Part shown: positions 43,957 through 53,045 of the stretch, piece after piece | Position numbering within the stretch: position 1 is the first letter of the stretch | Layout of the letters: every line of letters begins with the position of its first letter | Assembly (NCBI GenBank): GCA_905182405.1 | Contig: CAJJBQ010000001.1 | Coordinates: 1,674,001 to 1,738,000 of the forward strand | Length of the DNA: 64,000 bases | Direction of reading: 5' to 3' | Source: Akkermansiaceae bacterium | GTDB taxonomy: Bacteria > Verrucomicrobiota > Verrucomicrobiia > Verrucomicrobiales > Akkermansiaceae | Program-made: the position numbers and the translations under genes | Notes under the pieces: generated by a model | Database searches by the model: none | The model's input: the letters and a program-made list of their open reading frames with translations, nothing else | What the model was told of the DNA's origin: nothing

Positions 43957-45427
43957 AGAAGGTGTTCGGTTTGATGAAGCCGAGGGGGAAGGTAGATTTG
44001 TTGGTGGGGACGACGGTGGAGACGTCGAAGAAGTTGTTGAGGTTGGGGAGGACGGTTTCGAAGTTGGAGGTGCCGGAGAGACCGAACCAGAGGAGAAGTT
44101 CGGCGAAGAATTCGTCGACTGAGGTGGTCGGTAGGAGGCGTCCGCGCGAGCTGGTGTCGTCGGGTCCGCCGAGGGTGAGATTCGGGAATTGGCCGAGGAC
44201 TTTTCCGCCATCGACGGGTCCTCCAAAGACCATTTGGTTTCCGCCCCAGGCGTGGTCGGTTCCAGAGCCGTTTGACTGGATAGTGCGGGCGAAGTCGGAG
44301 GCGGTGAAGGTGACAACGGAGTCGCCGAGACCGAGGTCGTCTTCGAGCGCAGTTTGGAAGGCTTCGAGTGCGGGGGCGAGTTCGCCGAGCATGTCATTCT
44401 GCGGCTCGAGGAGGGCTGCGTGGTGGTCCCAGCCGCCCATGGAGAGGAAGATGGTTTGGCGTCGGAGGCCGAGCTCGGGACGGAGCTTGATCATGCGAAG
44501 GGCGCCGAGGAGGCGGCGGCCGATCTTGGTGTCTGGCATATTGGTGGAGATGAAATTGTCAGGGACGGCGTCGAAGTGCTGCTGGACAATCTCTGATTGC
44601 TCGACACTGTCCTTTGTGAGTTCGGCGAACGCCTTTTCCATCATGTTGGAATACTCTTGTTCCATGAGGGAGCGGACGGCGAGATTCTTTTGGAAGGAGG
44701 GGTGGTTGGCGTTGTCGTCGTTTTGAGAAAAGGTGAGCGCGCCATTGGTGGTCATGACGAATTGCTTGGTGTTTTGACCGACTTGGAAGATATTATTTCC
44801 ATCGAAGGACAAGCTCATGGAGGTCAAATCTTGGTTGTGGGTGGAGTGGAGGCAATCGGCGATGCGGCCGGCCCAACCGGTGAGTTTGTTGTCGCCTTGG
44901 GGAAGGGAAGTTTGCCACTGCTCGGCTTGGTCGATGTGGGAAAAGAGGGAGCGTGGAAGCGGATGTGAGTCGCTTCGGTATTGAGTTAAATCGGTAGGCT
45001 GGACGAGAGTGCCGACGTTGGAGAGGAAGGAAAGACGACGTTTGGCGGTGTCGCCACCGAGGCCATTGAAAAGACTTTGGATGCCGGAGGTGGCGGGGTG
45101 GAGGCCGTAGCCCAGATCATCGCCGCCGGCGACCTGATTAAGCCCGAGGAGCGAGGTGTTGGAAAGAGCGACGTTTCCGCGGGCAGCGGTGTATTCGGAG
45201 TAACGGGCGTCGTTGGGGACAAGAAGATTGAAGGAGTCGATGCCGCCGTGGAGGAAAACGCAGACGAGAGTTTTTCGATCGGTGCCTGAGGCGGGGAGGC
45301 CGGAGGCGACGGCGCTGTTTGCCATCTTCAGGTTGAGAAGAGTGGACATGATGGCGGAGGAGCCAAGGGCGGCGCAGGCGGATTCACCGAGGAACTTGCG
45401 ACGGGAGAGCGATTGGAAAGGGGTCAT
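43955..45427 (-). CDS. DUF1501 domain protein (twin-arginine-like signal)
   Basis: 490 residues. The N-terminus LSRRKFLGESACAALGSSAI is a Tat-type signal. The body shows DUF1501 features: LVCVFLHGGIDSFNLLVPND, ARYSEYTAARGNVAL, IFLSMGGWDHHAALLEPQND, FTASDFARTIQSNGSGTDHA and WGGNQMVFGG. DUF1501 proteins belong to the alkaline-phosphatase/sulfatase-like superfamily and are normally encoded next to a DUF1800 protein, as here, 69 bases downstream of it. The biochemical function is unestablished. It is exported folded if the Tat signal is used. Confidence 0.9.
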   Translation of the reverse strand: MTPFQSLSRRKFLGESACAALGSSAIMSTLLNLKMANSAVASGLPASGTDRKTLVCVFLHGGIDSFNLLVPNDARYSEYTAARGNVALSNTSLLGLNQVAGGDDLGYGLHPATSGIQSLFNGLGGDTAKRRLSFLSNVGTLVQPTDLTQYRSDSHPLPRSLFSHIDQAEQWQTSLPQGDNKLTGWAGRIADCLHSTHNQDLTSMSLSFDGNNIFQVGQNTKQFVMTTNGALTFSQNDDNANHPSFQKNLAVRSLMEQEYSNMMEKAFAELTKDSVEQSEIVQQHFDAVPDNFISTNMPDTKIGRRLLGALRMIKLRPELGLRRQTIFLSMGGWDHHAALLEPQNDMLGELAPALEAFQTALEDDLGLGDSVVTFTASDFARTIQSNGSGTDHAWGGNQMVFGGPVDGGKVLGQFPNLTLGGPDDTSSRGRLLPTTSVDEFFAELLLWFGLSGTSNFETVLPNLNNFFDVSTVVPTNKSTFPLGFIKPNTF

Positions 45428-45496
45428 TCGAATGGCGAGTTGTGAAGAGTGAGTGGTGAAACCCTGAGTTGTGAAGGTTGAGGGGCTTAGTTGTTT

Positions 45497-48400
45497 TTAG
45501 CGTTGGATTGCGCCTTCGGGGGACATGATAGCGAGGTAAATGGCGAGGCGGACTCGGCCGGAGTGGTCATCGGGGTCGATGGCATCGAGGGCGGTTTTTA
45601 TTTTGGTGCGGGTGGTGGCGGACATGGAGCCACCGCAGACGAGGAGGTTGAGGTTGTCGATGAGGGCTTCGTGATTTTGAGCGTGGGGGAGAAGGTCGCT
45701 GTAGTCGGGGGTGAATTGGTAGGTATTACCTCTTTCGAAGCCGTCATCGATGATGTCCCAAAGGGTGTTGGGGACGGAGACGGCGGTGTAGGAGTTGGTG
45801 ATCTCGAAGACGGGTCCGTCGAGGTTAGCTGCATCGAGCGCGCCGGGCGGGGTGTAGTCGGGGCGGTAGAAGTTGAAGACGGTGGGGGCGGAGTAGGGGG
45901 CCTGAAAGGTCTCTTCAAGGAAGATGTTGTCCCACCAGAGGGCTTCGCCGGAGCGGTTGATTTTTCCGAGGCGGGCGAGGTGCATGGTGCGGATGACGGG
46001 CTCGCGGAGGAGGCCGAAGTTTTCGCCTGCGGCGATGCCGGGGTCGCGGGCCTCTGGGTCGGTGAGGATAGCAGTGACGACGGCTTTGAGATCGCCGCGG
46101 ACGCCGCTGCCGTTATCGATAAAGATATTTGAAATACGCTCGACGTAGGCGGGAGTGGGATTGCTGGTGACGAGGAATTGAATGAGGCCTTTCGAGATGA
46201 AGGGCGCGCAGGTGGGGTGCTCGACGAGGCTGCGGATGGCGTCGCGGATGTCCTGGAGACCGTTGGCTTGGGAGACAGGGCGGGCCGGAATGACGAAGCC
46301 ATTGAGGAGGATCTTTTCACTAAAATCGTGCTGGTCGGCGAACATCTCCATGGGGACGAGAAAATCGTTGTCTTGCGAACCGCCGGAGCCCCAGGGGTTC
46401 TTGCCATACCAGAGGCCGGTGAAGACGCGGGCCATCTCGGTGATTTGGGAGTTGGTGTAGGTGGGGATAGGGTTGCCGAGTGCGTCAAGTTTTTTAGTGC
46501 CGTCGTTATTTAATTCCCAGAGGCCGATGGAGAAGAGCTGCATCACCTCACGGGCGTAGTTTTCATCGGGAAAGCGGTTGAGGGCGAGGTCGGGTGGTTG
46601 GTTACCGACGTGGGAGAGATAGAGGCCCATGCAGGGGTCAAGGGAGACGTCGAGGAGGATGTCATAGTAGTTGCCGAAGGCTTGGTCGACGAAGCGGTCG
46701 TAGAACTTCGAGACGGCGAGGGGGCGGTTTTTGAGGCCCGCGTCGCGACGTGAGATGACGAGGATTTGGGAGAGTGCGAAGGCGGTGCGCTGGCGGAGTT
46801 GATCGGGGCCGGAAATGGCAGCGCGAGCGAAGGATGTTTGGACGTTGTTTCCGTTAACGACGTCGCTGAGTGCGTTGTACGAATAGTGCTTTAGTTTGGT
46901 GCGGGGGCCATCGAAGTCAGCCATGATTTTCTCGATGTAGTCACGGTGGTGGGTGGCAGGTTGGGTTTCGATCTGGTCAGTGATCCATGCGCCGATCCCC
47001 ATGGAGCGCACCTTTTCAATATCGGTCATGGTGGGGCCGAAGGTGGATTGGAGAAGGAGGCGTGCGGCGTCGTGCGGAGTGGTGGTGGAGGGCGTGTTGC
47101 CGGAGGCGAAGTCGCCTTGGTTTTGGTAGCGAGAGTGGAAGGAGGCGAGGTCACCGAATACGGTGGTGTCTGGGACGCCATCGTTATTTGTATCAATGGG
47201 GACGGAGCGGGCGAGAGAGTTGGCAGAAGTGGCGGAGGAGCCGAGGATGTTTTCAGCCCAGTCGGAGAGGCCGTCGATGTCGGTGTCGCGATCGCTGATG
47301 GAGACGCGGAAGAATTGGCTGTTTCCGGTGGTTTCCGTGGTGAGGGTGTAGGTATTGCCGATGAGGCCGGGTGACTCTGAGTGGGTGCCGAAAGCGGTGA
47401 GGCTGGTGGAGAACTCGAGTGACTGGGCTTTGTTAGGTATGTTGGGCCACTGGAGGTCGTAGAAACCTGTCGTGGAGGAAGGTGTCATGGAGAGCCGGAA
47501 ATTTGAGGTGGCATCAAGCGGATCGGTGCCAGCAAGGGCTTCGCGGAGGTTTGAGATGCCATCGCCATCGGAATCGAGAAGAGGGTTCAGCGGGCCGGTC
47601 TGGAAGAAAGTTTCCCAGACATCGGAGAAGCCGTTGCCGTTGAGGTCAGAGGTGGAAGCGGGAGGACTGGTGAAAAAGTGGGGCTTGCTGGAGGCGAGAA
47701 GTGGGTTGGTGAACTGGTCGGTTTCGACATCGTCATTAACGCCATCATTGTCGGAGTCGGGGTTGTTTGGGAGAGTGCCGAGGAGGAATTCCTGAAGGTG
47801 GGTGAGATTGTCGCCATCGGGGTCGAGTGCGGCATCGGCGGTGTCATTTGGATTGAGCAAGTGGGTGGTTTCCCAGGCGTCGCTCATGCCATCGTTATCG
47901 GCATCGGCGCAGTGGGCCATGCCGGGGAGTTGGTGGATGGGAGTGGTACTACGGAAGAGGGAGACGCCGTATGCGAGATTGAAGTCGGATTGGTCGTTGT
48001 CGCCATCGGATGACCAGAGGGCGGTTTGATCGAGGATGGTGGAGGCGGGAGTGACGTTTGAAAAGGTGTGTGTCGCGACGGTGGTGGCGGTCGTTTGATT
48101 GATGATGGAGAAGGTGAGACTCCAAGAGCCCGCTGTTTCCGTGGCCTGCATGCGGAAGGTGAGGGGGTCGGAGGTGTCACAAGGGCCGTGGCCGCTGAAT
48201 CCGAGGGCCGCGGTCAGGTTGGCGTTGTTGTTGATGTTGTTGTTCCCGCCTCCGGATTTGGCGAAGCCGCCATCGTTGTAAGAATTGAAGGAGTAGCCGA
48301 GGCCGTCATTTACCTGACGGAGGCGCATGCGGAAGGTTCGCCAGTTGTTGTTTTGGAGGCGGTTGAGGACGTGCCATTCGATGGCGTTACGGGTGTGGCC

Positions 48401-50437
48401 ACCTTTAATCTCGGGAGGAGAGTTATGATCAATGACGAACTGAAGGTCGGTGGATTCCCAGAGGAGTCCGGTGGGAGAAGATCGGAAGGAGGGTATGGGG
48501 AGGGTGGAAAAGGTGGCTGACTGTGGGTCGGAATGTGAGACGACTTCAGCGGCGTCATTGATGCCGTCTGAATCAGAGTCGGCGAGGAGCGGGTTGCTGG
48601 GGAAGGTGTTATTGAGTTCGTCGAAGTCGGAGAGGCCATCATTATCGGAGTCGGCGTAGTTTACCATAGTGCCGGTGTTGATTTCGTTGAGGTCGTTGAG
48701 GCCGTCGCCATCGGAGTCGGCGAGGTTGGGGTTCGAGCCAGCGGTGAATTCGGCCAAGTGATTGAGGCCGTCGCCATCGGGGTCATCGGTGGCATTTGAA
48801 ACGCCGGGATTGGATTTGTGGCGGAGTTCCCAGTAGTCGGGGAGGTTGTCTGAATCGGTGTCGATACTGGTGTTGACGATCTGGATGGCCGCGATGCCAG
48901 TTGTGTCGTTGTCAGGAGCGACCTGGAAGAGTTCGAGGGCCTGAGTGGCGCCGGAGAGGCCGGAAAGGCGGACGACGTTAGCGAAGGGATTTCCGGGTCC
49001 GGGGGAGGCGATGGGTTCGATGAACGTGGAGACCGGGGAGACGGAGCGAGAGCGCAAGGTCTGGTCGGTGTTGGAGTCGGAATTTAAGCGAAGCTTGCTG
49101 ATGGCGCCGATATAGTTGGCTGAGAGATAGAGGTAGAGGTCGTAGCTTGCGAAGGGGATGTTACTGAGGTTGAGTGTGGCGGGGAAGGTGGTGTCATTGG
49201 CGAGGTAGCTGTGGAGGAGGTCAGCGGCGGGGGATCCAAAGTTTGAGGAGGTGCGGACGCCATCGTTTGTGTAGTTGATGGTCATCGCGGTGGAGACGCC
49301 CGCGGAGTTAACGATGGTTCCAGCTATGGGGAGCTCGATCTTGGTGGTGTCTCCGGAAAGGAGAGGGCTGCCACTTGAGACGCGCCACCAGCGGAGGGTT
49401 TCGGTGTGGTTCCAGTTGAGCTGTGGAATGAGGCCATTAGGAGAGACTGCGGGCCAGAGGCCGCGGGTTTCTTCGCTTCCGGAGCGGAAATTGATACCGA
49501 TGGAACCGGCCCAGGCGGGCGGGGTGGATGAGTTATCTTGCGGGTTGAATCCGGTGGCGATCTCCCAGCCATCGGAAGCACCGTCGGTGTCGGAATCGGC
49601 GAGGGCGGGGTTGGAGGTGGTTTCGTTTCCGTCGAGGATACCGTCGGAATCGGAGTCGGGGTTGAGAGGGTCGGTGGTTGTTTCGAGTTGGTCCGTGAGG
49701 AGGTCGGCGTCGGTGTCGGCTAAGCGTGGGTTGGTGCCGGTGGTGAATTCTTGAAGGGCGGTGAGGGTGTCGCCATCGAAGTCGGTGGAAGCGTCCGAGG
49801 CGTCATTGTCGGAAAGGAGGTAGAGGGTTTCCCAGTAGAGCGGGAGGCTGTCGTTATCGGCGTCTTGAAGCGCGGTGGGGTCGAGGTCGATGGAGAGGGT
49901 GTCGATGGCGAGCCAAGTATTGTTGGTGCCGCCGGAGCGGGTCATTGTTAGATAGTTCGCTCCGTTGTTTAAAGTGATGGTGCTGGTGGGAACGGAGAAG
50001 GAGAAGATACGGTAGCTTTCGAAAGAAGGAGTGGTGTAAACAACAGGGCCGCCATTGAAGCTGATCGCGACCTCACTGGATGGTGTTCCTCCGCCGCTCA
50101 CGCCGGACCAGATGAAGTCGAGGTTGACGGTGATGATTCCGTCGTTTCCTGATTGGAGGGCAGTGAGGGGGAAGTGGATGTGGTTCGAGGGCCCCCAGGT
50201 GGTGATGGCCCATTCGAAATTGGTGACTTCCTCATCGTTCAGGCGTGGGGGATCGGCTGGGTCGGTTCCGGCGAGATAGTAGTGGTCGTCGAGGGCAGTG
50301 GCGGAAGGCGGGTTGGTGTCGGTGACTTCTTGGGAGAACTCATTGGTGGAGCCGTCGTCGACCCCGATGGTGAAGAGATTCGCAAGTTGGGCGTGGGCAC
50401 TAGCTGAGAAGGTGAGGAGAAGGAGGAGAGTTCTCAT
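45497..50437 (-). CDS. Giant secreted DUF1800 protein with calcium-binding TSP3-type repeats
   Basis: 1646 residues with signal peptide MRTLLLLLTFSASAHAQ. About 20-190: a beta-sandwich ending NNTWLAIDTLSIDLDP, like carbohydrate-binding modules of polysaccharide lyases. About 195-305, 525-650 and 850-1000: thrombospondin-3/EF-like repeats (DSDSDGILDGNE, DSDTDGASDGWE, DSDGDGLNDLNEI, DSDNDGLSDFDEL). Beta-rich modules lie between them (about 310-520 and 655-845). About 1130-1646: the DUF1800 domain (HDAARLLLQSTFGPTMTDIE, REVMQLFSIGLWELNNDGTK, EPVIRTMHLARLGKI). The pairing with DUF1501 is the standard arrangement. It is probably a Ca2+-stiffened surface or extracellular protein, perhaps polysaccharide-related; this is inference. 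Confidence 0.88.
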   Translation of the reverse strand: MRTLLLLLTFSASAHAQLANLFTIGVDDGSTNEFSQEVTDTNPPSATALDDHYYLAGTDPADPPRLNDEEVTNFEWAITTWGPSNHIHFPLTALQSGNDGIITVNLDFIWSGVSGGGTPSSEVAISFNGGPVVYTTPSFESYRIFSFSVPTSTITLNNGANYLTMTRSGGTNNTWLAIDTLSIDLDPTALQDADNDSLPLYWETLYLLSDNDASDASTDFDGDTLTALQEFTTGTNPRLADTDADLLTDQLETTTDPLNPDSDSDGILDGNETTSNPALADSDTDGASDGWEIATGFNPQDNSSTPPAWAGSIGINFRSGSEETRGLWPAVSPNGLIPQLNWNHTETLRWWRVSSGSPLLSGDTTKIELPIAGTIVNSAGVSTAMTINYTNDGVRTSSNFGSPAADLLHSYLANDTTFPATLNLSNIPFASYDLYLYLSANYIGAISKLRLNSDSNTDQTLRSRSVSPVSTFIEPIASPGPGNPFANVVRLSGLSGATQALELFQVAPDNDTTGIAAIQIVNTSIDTDSDNLPDYWELRHKSNPGVSNATDDPDGDGLNHLAEFTAGSNPNLADSDGDGLNDLNEINTGTMVNYADSDNDGLSDFDELNNTFPSNPLLADSDSDGINDAAEVVSHSDPQSATFSTLPIPSFRSSPTGLLWESTDLQFVIDHNSPPEIKGGHTRNAIEWHVLNRLQNNNWRTFRMRLRQVNDGLGYSFNSYNDGGFAKSGGGNNNINNNANLTAALGFSGHGPCDTSDPLTFRMQATETAGSWSLTFSIINQTTATTVATHTFSNVTPASTILDQTALWSSDGDNDQSDFNLAYGVSLFRSTTPIHQLPGMAHCADADNDGMSDAWETTHLLNPNDTADAALDPDGDNLTHLQEFLLGTLPNNPDSDNDGVNDDVETDQFTNPLLASSKPHFFTSPPASTSDLNGNGFSDVWETFFQTGPLNPLLDSDGDGISNLREALAGTDPLDATSNFRLSMTPSSTTGFYDLQWPNIPNKAQSLEFSTSLTAFGTHSESPGLIGNTYTLTTETTGNSQFFRVSISDRDTDIDGLSDWAENILGSSATSANSLARSVPIDTNNDGVPDTTVFGDLASFHSRYQNQGDFASGNTPSTTTPHDAARLLLQSTFGPTMTDIEKVRSMGIGAWITDQIETQPATHHRDYIEKIMADFDGPRTKLKHYSYNALSDVVNGNNVQTSFARAAISGPDQLRQRTAFALSQILVISRRDAGLKNRPLAVSKFYDRFVDQAFGNYYDILLDVSLDPCMGLYLSHVGNQPPDLALNRFPDENYAREVMQLFSIGLWELNNDGTKKLDALGNPIPTYTNSQITEMARVFTGLWYGKNPWGSGGSQDNDFLVPMEMFADQHDFSEKILLNGFVIPARPVSQANGLQDIRDAIRSLVEHPTCAPFISKGLIQFLVTSNPTPAYVERISNIFIDNGSGVRGDLKAVVTAILTDPEARDPGIAAGENFGLLREPVIRTMHLARLGKINRSGEALWWDNIFLEETFQAPYSAPTVFNFYRPDYTPPGALDAANLDGPVFEITNSYTAVSVPNTLWDIIDDGFERGNTYQFTPDYSDLLPHAQNHEALIDNLNLLVCGGSMSATTRTKIKTALDAIDPDDHSGRVRLAIYLAIMSPEGAIQR

Positions 50438-50588
50438 AAGATCAGACTGTCTTTGGTTAAGACACCTTAAAGGGATAGAGGTTACTAGGGAGTCTTGAAG
50501 GGGGCAAGTAGCAAGCTTAGCTTAGGTAGTCCGACTTGTGTGAAGGGAGGTAAAAAGGGTGTTCACAGAGAACATAGAGGAAGCTGAG

Positions 50589-50641
50589 ACCTGATTGAGG
50601 AGGCTCGCGAAGCTAAGCGGTGGGGCGTCGCGACTTCTTTC
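50589..50641 (+). repeat. Dispersed intergenic repeat, copy C
   Basis: ACCTGATTGAGG followed by GCGAAGCTAAGCGGTGGGGC and CGACTTCTTT aligns with copy B at 43901-43956. It is preceded by CACAGAGAACATAGAGG-like sequence (about 50562-50581), another repeat-like tract. It lies in the divergent spacer between DUF1800 and uvrB. Confidence 0.75.
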
Positions 50642-50695
50642 GAGGGTCGGACTGCCGGGAGTGGACATGTGGGGGAGCTTGGTTAGGTTTGGTGA

Positions 50696-52861
50696 GTGAA
50701 TTTTCGACTGACTAGTGATTACCGTCCGAAGGGGGATCAGGAGCAGGCGATTGCGAAGCTAGTGAACTCGGTCAAGGCGGGGAATCGGCATCAGACGCTC
50801 CTTGGGGTGACGGGGTCGGGTAAGACCTTCACGATGGCGAATGTTATTGAGGAGATTCAGCGGCCGACGCTGATCATGAGTCACAATAAGACGCTGGCGG
50901 CGCAGCTTTATTCCGAGTTTAAGGCCTTTTTTCCGGACAATGCGGTGGAGTATTTTGTGTCGTATTTCGATTATTACCAACCGGAGGCCTATATTCCTCG
51001 GTCAGATACCTATATCGAGAAGGATTCGTCGATTAACGAGGAGATTGAGCGACTGCGGTTGAGCACGATGGGGTCGTTGATCACGCGACCGGATACGATT
51101 GTGGTGGCGTCGGTGAGCTGTATCTATGGTTTGGGAAATCCGGAGGATTACAAGGACATGATGTATGGCGTCCGGAAGGGGATGGAGATCGGGCGGGATG
51201 AGTTTTTACACGAGTTGGTGAACCTGTTGTTCGAGCGGAACGATATTGCGTTTCAGCGGGGGAACTTTCGGGTGCGGGGAGATGTGGTGGAAGTCCGGCC
51301 GGCTTATTTGGAGGATACCGCAATTCGGGTGGAATTTTTTGGCGATGAGATCGACCGGATTTCCGCGATCGATGTGATAAGTGGACATGTAATCGATGAA
51401 GTGACGGACTATGTCTTTTATCCAGCGAAGCAGTTCGTGAGTTCGAAGGAGAAGCTCAAGACCGCGATGGTGGGGATTCGGCAGGAGTTGAATGATCGAA
51501 TTGCGTGGTTTGAGAAGAATAATAAGTTGGTCGAAGCCCAGCGGATTCGAATGCGCACCGAGTATGATCTGGAGATGATGCAGGAGATGGGATTTTGTCA
51601 GGGGATTGAAAATTACTCGCGACATATCACTGGGAGAAAAAAAGGTGATCGTCCATACACGTTGCTGGACTTTTTTCCGGATGACTATCTCCTGATGGTG
51701 GATGAGAGTCACGCATCACTGCCGCAGGTGCGGGGAATGTTTGAGGGTGATAAGAGTCGGAAGTCGGTTTTGGTTGATCACGGGTTTCGTTTACCGAGTG
51801 CCATGGACAACCGGCCGCTACGATTTGATGAATACATGAAGATGACGAACCAGCGTCTCTACGTGAGTGCGACGCCGGGGCCGTTTGAAATCGTGAATTC
51901 ACGACCGGATAATCCCAAGTTTATTCCGATCAAGGGCCGTAACGATCCCGAGTTTGATCCCGGATTTGCGAAACGTCTTAACCGGACGATCAAAGCAAGT
52001 GGTTCGGCGCAGGACCCGGATGATTTCAATGTGAGTCGTGCGGGTCAGCAATTGATTGTGGAACAGATCATTCGTCCGACGGGACTGCTTGATCCGATAC
52101 TGACGATGCTGCCGCTTAAGGCACAGATTGATGATACGATTGAGCTGTGTCGGCAGCGGGTCGAAAAGGGGGAGCGAGTGCTCGTGACGACGTTGACGAA
52201 AAAGACGGCGGAGGACTTGGCGGAGTATTTGCAGGGAGTGGATTTAAAATGCCGCTACATTCATGCGGATGTGGATGCGGTTGAGCGGGTGGAAATTCTG
52301 CGGGCACTGCGGGCGGCGGAGTTTGATATCCTCATTGGAATCAACCTGTTGCGTGAGGGACTTGATTTGCCGGAGGTGTCTTTGGTTTGTATTTTGGATG
52401 CGGACAAGGAAGGATTTTTGCGGAACGAGACAAGCCTCATTCAGACGGCGGGTCGGGCGGCACGTCACTTGAATGGGGAGTGCGTGCTTTTTTGCGATAC
52501 CGTGACGGATTCGATCCAAGCGTTGATCAATGTGACGGAGCATCGTCGGCGGGTGCAGCAGGAGCATAATGAGAAGCATGGGATTACGCCGGAGAGTGTG
52601 GTGCGGGCGGTACAGAAAAGTTTACACGAGCGAGGAAAAGGGACCTCGGAGGGGGAGAAGATGAACCAGTCGATGGTGGCGGAGGACGAGATGATCTATA
52701 ATGCGGTTGAGGTGATTCGCGAGATGGAGGAGGAGATGCAGAAGGCGTCGGCGCGGCTGGAATTTGAGAAGGCGGCGCACTTGCGGGATCAGATCAAGGA
52801 GCTTAGGAAGCGGGCGGGGATTACAGAGCCGGACCGGAAGAGGCGGAATGTTAAGTATTGA
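50696..52861 (+). CDS. uvrB: Excinuclease ABC subunit B
   Basis: 721 residues from a GTG start (no in-frame ATG fits the conserved N-terminus MNFRLTSDYRPKGDQEQAI). Walker A is GVTGSGKTFT; the beta-hairpin YFVSYFDYYQPEAYIPRSDT and YIEKD, the MVDESHASLPQVRGM motif, helicase motifs V-VI (LREGLDLPEVSLVCILDADK, QTAGRAARH) and a C-terminal UVR motif (ARLEFEKAAHLRDQIKELRK) are all present. UvrB verifies DNA damage and loads UvrC in nucleotide excision repair. Length is normal to slightly long. Confidence 0.97.
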   Translation: MNFRLTSDYRPKGDQEQAIAKLVNSVKAGNRHQTLLGVTGSGKTFTMANVIEEIQRPTLIMSHNKTLAAQLYSEFKAFFPDNAVEYFVSYFDYYQPEAYIPRSDTYIEKDSSINEEIERLRLSTMGSLITRPDTIVVASVSCIYGLGNPEDYKDMMYGVRKGMEIGRDEFLHELVNLLFERNDIAFQRGNFRVRGDVVEVRPAYLEDTAIRVEFFGDEIDRISAIDVISGHVIDEVTDYVFYPAKQFVSSKEKLKTAMVGIRQELNDRIAWFEKNNKLVEAQRIRMRTEYDLEMMQEMGFCQGIENYSRHITGRKKGDRPYTLLDFFPDDYLLMVDESHASLPQVRGMFEGDKSRKSVLVDHGFRLPSAMDNRPLRFDEYMKMTNQRLYVSATPGPFEIVNSRPDNPKFIPIKGRNDPEFDPGFAKRLNRTIKASGSAQDPDDFNVSRAGQQLIVEQIIRPTGLLDPILTMLPLKAQIDDTIELCRQRVEKGERVLVTTLTKKTAEDLAEYLQGVDLKCRYIHADVDAVERVEILRALRAAEFDILIGINLLREGLDLPEVSLVCILDADKEGFLRNETSLIQTAGRAARHLNGECVLFCDTVTDSIQALINVTEHRRRVQQEHNEKHGITPESVVRAVQKSLHERGKGTSEGEKMNQSMVAEDEMIYNAVEVIREMEEEMQKASARLEFEKAAHLRDQIKELRKRAGITEPDRKRRNVKY

Positions 52862-53045
52862 ATGGGTTACTTGGCTTCCTTTGCTTTTTCGATGGGGACC
52901 CCTGAGCACCTTGTCGGAGTGAAACCAATGAATAAAATTATTGTGAGAGTTATTGTAGGAGTCCCCATGAGTTTTTCTTTTTGGTTGCCGACGATTCGAA
53001 AGATCGGGCATTGCTCTGAGGGGGATCGGCGGTAGGTTCTTCGCT

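Noticed and set aside
43786..43974. 62-codon frame reading through the palindromic repeat
   Set aside because: It is made of dispersed repeat DNA, and the peptide (YPGRCLGLRYVAPLGL) is of the type produced when such repeats are translated by chance.
52928..53035. 35-codon frame between uvrB and deoC (MNKIIVRVIVGVPMSF...)
   Set aside because: Too short and without SD, family or context to support a gene.
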